DNA from: Desulfocapsaceae bacterium
GTDB taxonomy: Bacteria; Desulfobacterota; Desulfobulbia; Desulfobulbales; Desulfocapsaceae
Direction of reading: 5' to 3'
DNA length: 18,699 bases
Assembly (NCBI GenBank): GCA_029934775.1
Contig: JAOZLO010000011.1
Location: 1 to 18,699, forward strand
Every line of letters starts with the position of its first letter. Positions within the stretch are counted from its first letter, which is position 1. The notes below the pieces were generated by a model. It was not told the DNA's origin and did no database searches. It saw only the letters and a program-made list of their open reading frames with translations. Below, in pieces: positions 16,009-18,699 of this stretch. A program made the translations under genes and the position numbers.

Positions 16009-16845
16009 GTGGTTCAAAATAAAATCGGAATTATTGCAGGGAGCGGACAATTTCCTCTTCTTTTTATAGAGGCAGCTCATAAGCTTGGCAAATATGTAGC
16101 AGTAGTTGCACATAAAAATGAAACAGATCAGATTGTAGCGGACGCAGCAGATTCTGCCTGCTGGGTCAAGCTTGGCCAGTTGGGTAAGGTAATTAATTTT
16201 TTTAAAAAAGAGCATATCAATGAGCTTGTTTTTTTAGGTCCCATTACTAAAACGAAGATTTTTCGTGATCTTTTTCCCGATCTGAAGGGGCTTTTACTTT
16301 GGAATAAGATCGATAAAAAGCAGGATGATGCAATTTTGAGAGCTATTGCAACCGCTCTTGCAGATGAGGGTATAAAGGTTCTTGAGTCCACAATCTATTT
16401 GCAGCATCTTCTTTTTCCAGCTGGTGTACTTACTAAAGCAAAACCAAGTAAAGGGCAGATCAAGGACATAGAGTTTGGTTGGAGGAATGCTCGGGCAATA
16501 GGAAAACTTGATATTGGTCAATGTGTAGTTGTAAGAGATTGTGCTGTGGTTGCTGTAGAAGCAATTGAAGGGACTGACGAAGCAATTCTGCGTGGTGGCA
16601 AACTGGCGAAAGAAAAAGCTGTTGTTGTAAAAGTGAGAAAACCAGGGCAGGATTTTCGTTTTGACCTCCCGGCAACAGGAGTTACTACTCTTAAAACTTT
16701 GAAAAAGGCCGGGGCGGCCGTACTTGCCGTTGAAGCAGGGCAATCCATTCTCTTCGACCGTGAGAAGATGATTGATGAGGCCAATAGATCTGGTATAGTG
16801 GTTGTGGGTGTTACTGAACTAAAAGATGGATCGCTTCGGATGTAA
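16009..16845 (+). CDS. lpxI: UDP-2,3-diacylglucosamine pyrophosphatase LpxI
   Basis: A 278-residue LpxI, which hydrolyses UDP-2,3-diacylglucosamine to lipid X and UMP, the step done by LpxH in gamma-proteobacteria. The N-terminal domain starts KIGIIAGSGQFPLLF (5-19). FLGPITKTKIFRDL and KKQDDAILRAIA are family blocks. The C-terminal domain has DIGQCVVV, AVEAIEGTDEAI, and RFDLPATGVTT, followed by AVEAGQS and FDREKMI. It starts at GTG 16009 with AAAGGGA (15998-16004) upstream. Placement directly after lpxA is common in Desulfobacterota and alpha-proteobacteria. lpxB is not in the window; the next gene is a nucleotidyltransferase instead. Confidence 0.93.
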   Translation: MVQNKIGIIAGSGQFPLLFIEAAHKLGKYVAVVAHKNETDQIVADAADSACWVKLGQLGKVINFFKKEHINELVFLGPITKTKIFRDLFPDLKGLLLWNKIDKKQDDAILRAIATALADEGIKVLESTIYLQHLLFPAGVLTKAKPSKGQIKDIEFGWRNARAIGKLDIGQCVVVRDCAVVAVEAIEGTDEAILRGGKLAKEKAVVVKVRKPGQDFRFDLPATGVTTLKTLKKAGAAVLAVEAGQSILFDREKMIDEANRSGIVVVGVTELKDGSLRM

Positions 16846-16860
16846 ATAAAGAGAGGTATT

Positions 16861-17760
16861 ATGCAAGCAATGATTCTTGCAGCTGGCGTTGGAACCAGGT
16901 TACTGCCGCACACTTTAATTCGCCCCAAACCTCTTTTTCCTATTCTTAATCAACCGCTCCTCCTTCTTACAATAAAGAGACTGCAGAGGTTGGGGTTTGA
17001 TCATATCCTTGTAAACTGCCATCACCTGCGACATCAGATTGTATCTGCAATTGGTGAAATACCAGGGGTAACAGTGCTGGAGGAGGAAACCATCCTCGGT
17101 ACCGGCGGTGGCTTGCGTACTGCTTTTAAACACATCAGGGATGAGCCCCTACTGGTAACAAATGGTGATATTTATCATACGGTTGATTTCTCTGAATTCT
17201 ATCGGTATCATATTGAAAATAAAGCCCCTGTAACCCTGGCAATGAAAAATTATTTCTGTTTTAATAAAGTCATGGTTCGAGACGGGAAAATAATAAGTTT
17301 TGATAACAGGGGCGAATGTGATCAATTGGCGTTTACCGGGCTGCATATGATTAATCCTGAAATTCTGGTTGATATTAAACCAGACGAATACTCGTGTATT
17401 GTAGATCACTACAGAAAACTCCTTAACGACGGAGTAGATATAACTTGCTATCGTGCAGACGATTGTTTCTGGACAGATATGGGAACTCCCGTCGATTATC
17501 TTAATCTTCACCAGGGACTGCTGGAGAATGACATCCCCTGCTGGTCTGAGGTAGGCGCTGTTCGACGACCTTACTGTATCGATAAGAAGGCTAAACTGCA
17601 GGCTAATATAGAACTTGCCGGTTGGGCCTGTATTGGCGGCGCTCATATAGAGAATGGCAGTCATCTGGAAAGGGTTGTCGTCTGGGACGATGTCTGCATT
17701 CCTGCAGGCAGTCAACTGGTAGGTGAAATTGTTTCAGGACACGGTGATATACAGGAATAG
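16861..17760 (+). CDS. Sugar-phosphate nucleotidyltransferase, MurU-like with hexapeptide tail
   Basis: A 299-residue NTP-transferase. The nucleotide-binding signature GVGTR (9-13) with RPKP (21-24) and the metal-binding NGD (101-103) are intact; GTGGG lies between them, and a late FWTDMGTP block matches the family. The last 60 residues look like a short left-handed beta-helix (ANIELAGWACIGGAHIENG). MurU (MurNAc-1-phosphate uridylyltransferase) has a similar core but is shorter and lacks this tail; GDP-mannose or GlcNAc-1-P type enzymes are alternatives. The next gene is an AmgK-like kinase, the usual partner of MurU, which favours a sugar-1-phosphate activation role, probably for MurNAc. GAGAGG precedes the ATG. 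Substrate remains open. Confidence 0.75.
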   Translation: MQAMILAAGVGTRLLPHTLIRPKPLFPILNQPLLLLTIKRLQRLGFDHILVNCHHLRHQIVSAIGEIPGVTVLEEETILGTGGGLRTAFKHIRDEPLLVTNGDIYHTVDFSEFYRYHIENKAPVTLAMKNYFCFNKVMVRDGKIISFDNRGECDQLAFTGLHMINPEILVDIKPDEYSCIVDHYRKLLNDGVDITCYRADDCFWTDMGTPVDYLNLHQGLLENDIPCWSEVGAVRRPYCIDKKAKLQANIELAGWACIGGAHIENGSHLERVVVWDDVCIPAGSQLVGEIVSGHGDIQE

Positions 17761-17775
17761 CTGCTTTTAAATCCG

Positions 17776-18699
17776 ATGGTTTCCCTCTTATCCCCCACCT
17801 TTGAAAAAAAGACTCAACATCTCCTTGTAAACTCCGGTTTACTCAAACAGGAAGAAGCTGGAAGAGCTTTGCGTACTCTTTCCTGCGATCAGTTGCATGG
17901 TGACGGTTCAAACAGGCGGTTCTTTCGTATATATCATTTGAAAGAATCTGTCTGTATACTGGTAATACCTGCCTCTGAAAGCAAAAATGACCTTGCTGAA
18001 TCTCGTTCTGCATGGATGATAGGCAACCATCTTCGGACCTGTAATGTTTCTCTGCCTGAGATTTACGGCTGGGATGCAGATTCCGGGATTTTACTCTTTG
18101 AGGATCTTGGGGATATTCGCCTGCATGATCTGATTGTGGGAGTGAAGAAGAGATCCTGGGAAAAAGATAATGGCTTAATGGTGACGTATTGCCAGGTAAT
18201 AAAAGAACTGATTCATATGCAATGTGCCGGGGCAGTGAATTTTGATGAGAGCTGGTGCTGGGACAGTCCGAGATACGATCAGCACCTGATGCTGGAGAGG
18301 GAATCGGGATATTTTTTACGCGCATTCTGGCTGGGGCTGCTTGGTAAAAAAACTGTGCAGGGCGTTGAAGAAGAATTCAGAGATATTGCAAAAAAAAGCT
18401 CGGAGGCGGGGACAGATTATTTTCTGCACAGGGATTTTCAATGTCGTAATATCATGATCAAAGATGGACGGGTGAGATGTATTGATTTTCAGGGTGGGCG
18501 AATGGGGCCCCTGGGGTATGATCTGGCCTCTTTGCTCATAGATCCCTATGCGGGTTTATCACATGACCTGCAGAGTGATCTTTTCGATTGTTATATCAAT
18601 GTTATTGGTAAATATATCACTATTGATGTAAATCTGTTTGTTGATCATTATAATCTTCTTGCATTTCAGAGAAATATGCAGATAATAGGTGCATTTTCC
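17776..18699 (+). CDS. AmgK-like sugar kinase (APH fold), 3'-partial
   Basis: The reading frame runs off the window end; 308 residues are visible. It has an aminoglycoside-phosphotransferase fold: a nucleotide-binding loop GDGSNRRFF from 42, LFEDLGD in the hinge, catalytic HRDFQCRN at 218-225 (Asp220, Asn225) and metal-binding Asp237 in IDFQGGR, then GYDLASLL. These match AmgK, the anomeric MurNAc/GlcNAc kinase that feeds MurU in Pseudomonas-type cell-wall recycling, rather than antibiotic-resistance APHs. It starts 15 bases after the nucleotidyltransferase stop with only a weak ribosome-binding site, so co-translation is likely. The C-terminus is missing, so full-length features cannot be judged. 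Confidence 0.78.
   Translation, partial: MVSLLSPTFEKKTQHLLVNSGLLKQEEAGRALRTLSCDQLHGDGSNRRFFRIYHLKESVCILVIPASESKNDLAESRSAWMIGNHLRTCNVSLPEIYGWDADSGILLFEDLGDIRLHDLIVGVKKRSWEKDNGLMVTYCQVIKELIHMQCAGAVNFDESWCWDSPRYDQHLMLERESGYFLRAFWLGLLGKKTVQGVEEEFRDIAKKSSEAGTDYFLHRDFQCRNIMIKDGRVRCIDFQGGRMGPLGYDLASLLIDPYAGLSHDLQSDLFDCYINVIGKYITIDVNLFVDHYNLLAFQRNMQIIGAFS

Noticed and set aside
17149..17715. 188-residue - strand frame over the nucleotidyltransferase
   Set aside because: Shadow frame antisense to a clear NTP-transferase; no motifs.

Overview
The window looks like a chromosomal segment of a Gram-negative anaerobe, most likely a Desulfobacterota (sulfate-reducer or syntroph type). The reasons are the lpxD-fabZ-lpxA-lpxI lipid A block that uses LpxI rather than LpxH, the acyl-CoA dehydrogenase/hydratase genes, and a protein resembling the poorly known DUF6125 family found in such genomes. 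The assignment is inference from gene content only. All confident genes lie on the + strand.

Region 1 (1-8085) is an accessory defence-type module of four translationally coupled genes. They are a 5'-truncated PLD-nuclease/Snf2-type helicase fusion, a 1200-residue Eco57I/TaqI-like adenine methyltransferase, an AAA_21/OLD-like ATPase, and a small DUF4276-like, possibly TOPRIM-related protein. Successive genes overlap by 1 or 4 bases (TAATG, ATGA, GTGA). The layout recalls helicase-methylase-ATPase (Hma-like) modules, with an added fourth gene. A 209-bp gap with a hairpin built of 9-bp units closes the module.

Region 2 (8295-12077) holds acyl-CoA genes: a 3-hydroxybutyryl-CoA dehydrogenase coupled by ATGA to an M24 metallopeptidase (prolidase type), then the Cys-rich DUF6125-like protein, then a crotonase. 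A four-unit 8-bp tandem repeat lies between the peptidase and the DUF6125-like gene.

Region 3 (12101-18699) is an envelope block: a NamZ-like (DUF1343) exo-muramidase without an evident signal peptide, lpxD, fabZ, lpxA, lpxI, a sugar-phosphate nucleotidyltransferase (MurU-like core with a hexapeptide tail) and an AmgK-like sugar kinase cut by the window end. The lpx genes make lipid A precursors. NamZ plus the MurU/AmgK-like pair suggests MurNAc salvage into peptidoglycan synthesis around the same block.

The most striking non-coding feature is a 112-nt imperfect palindrome between namZ and lpxD (13325-13436). Its + strand RNA can form about 46 base pairs, 9 of them G-U, against only one A-C opposition. 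That points to a structured RNA or an ERIC-like repeat acting in the sense direction. A second, smaller bulged hairpin lies in the unusually wide fabZ-lpxA gap.
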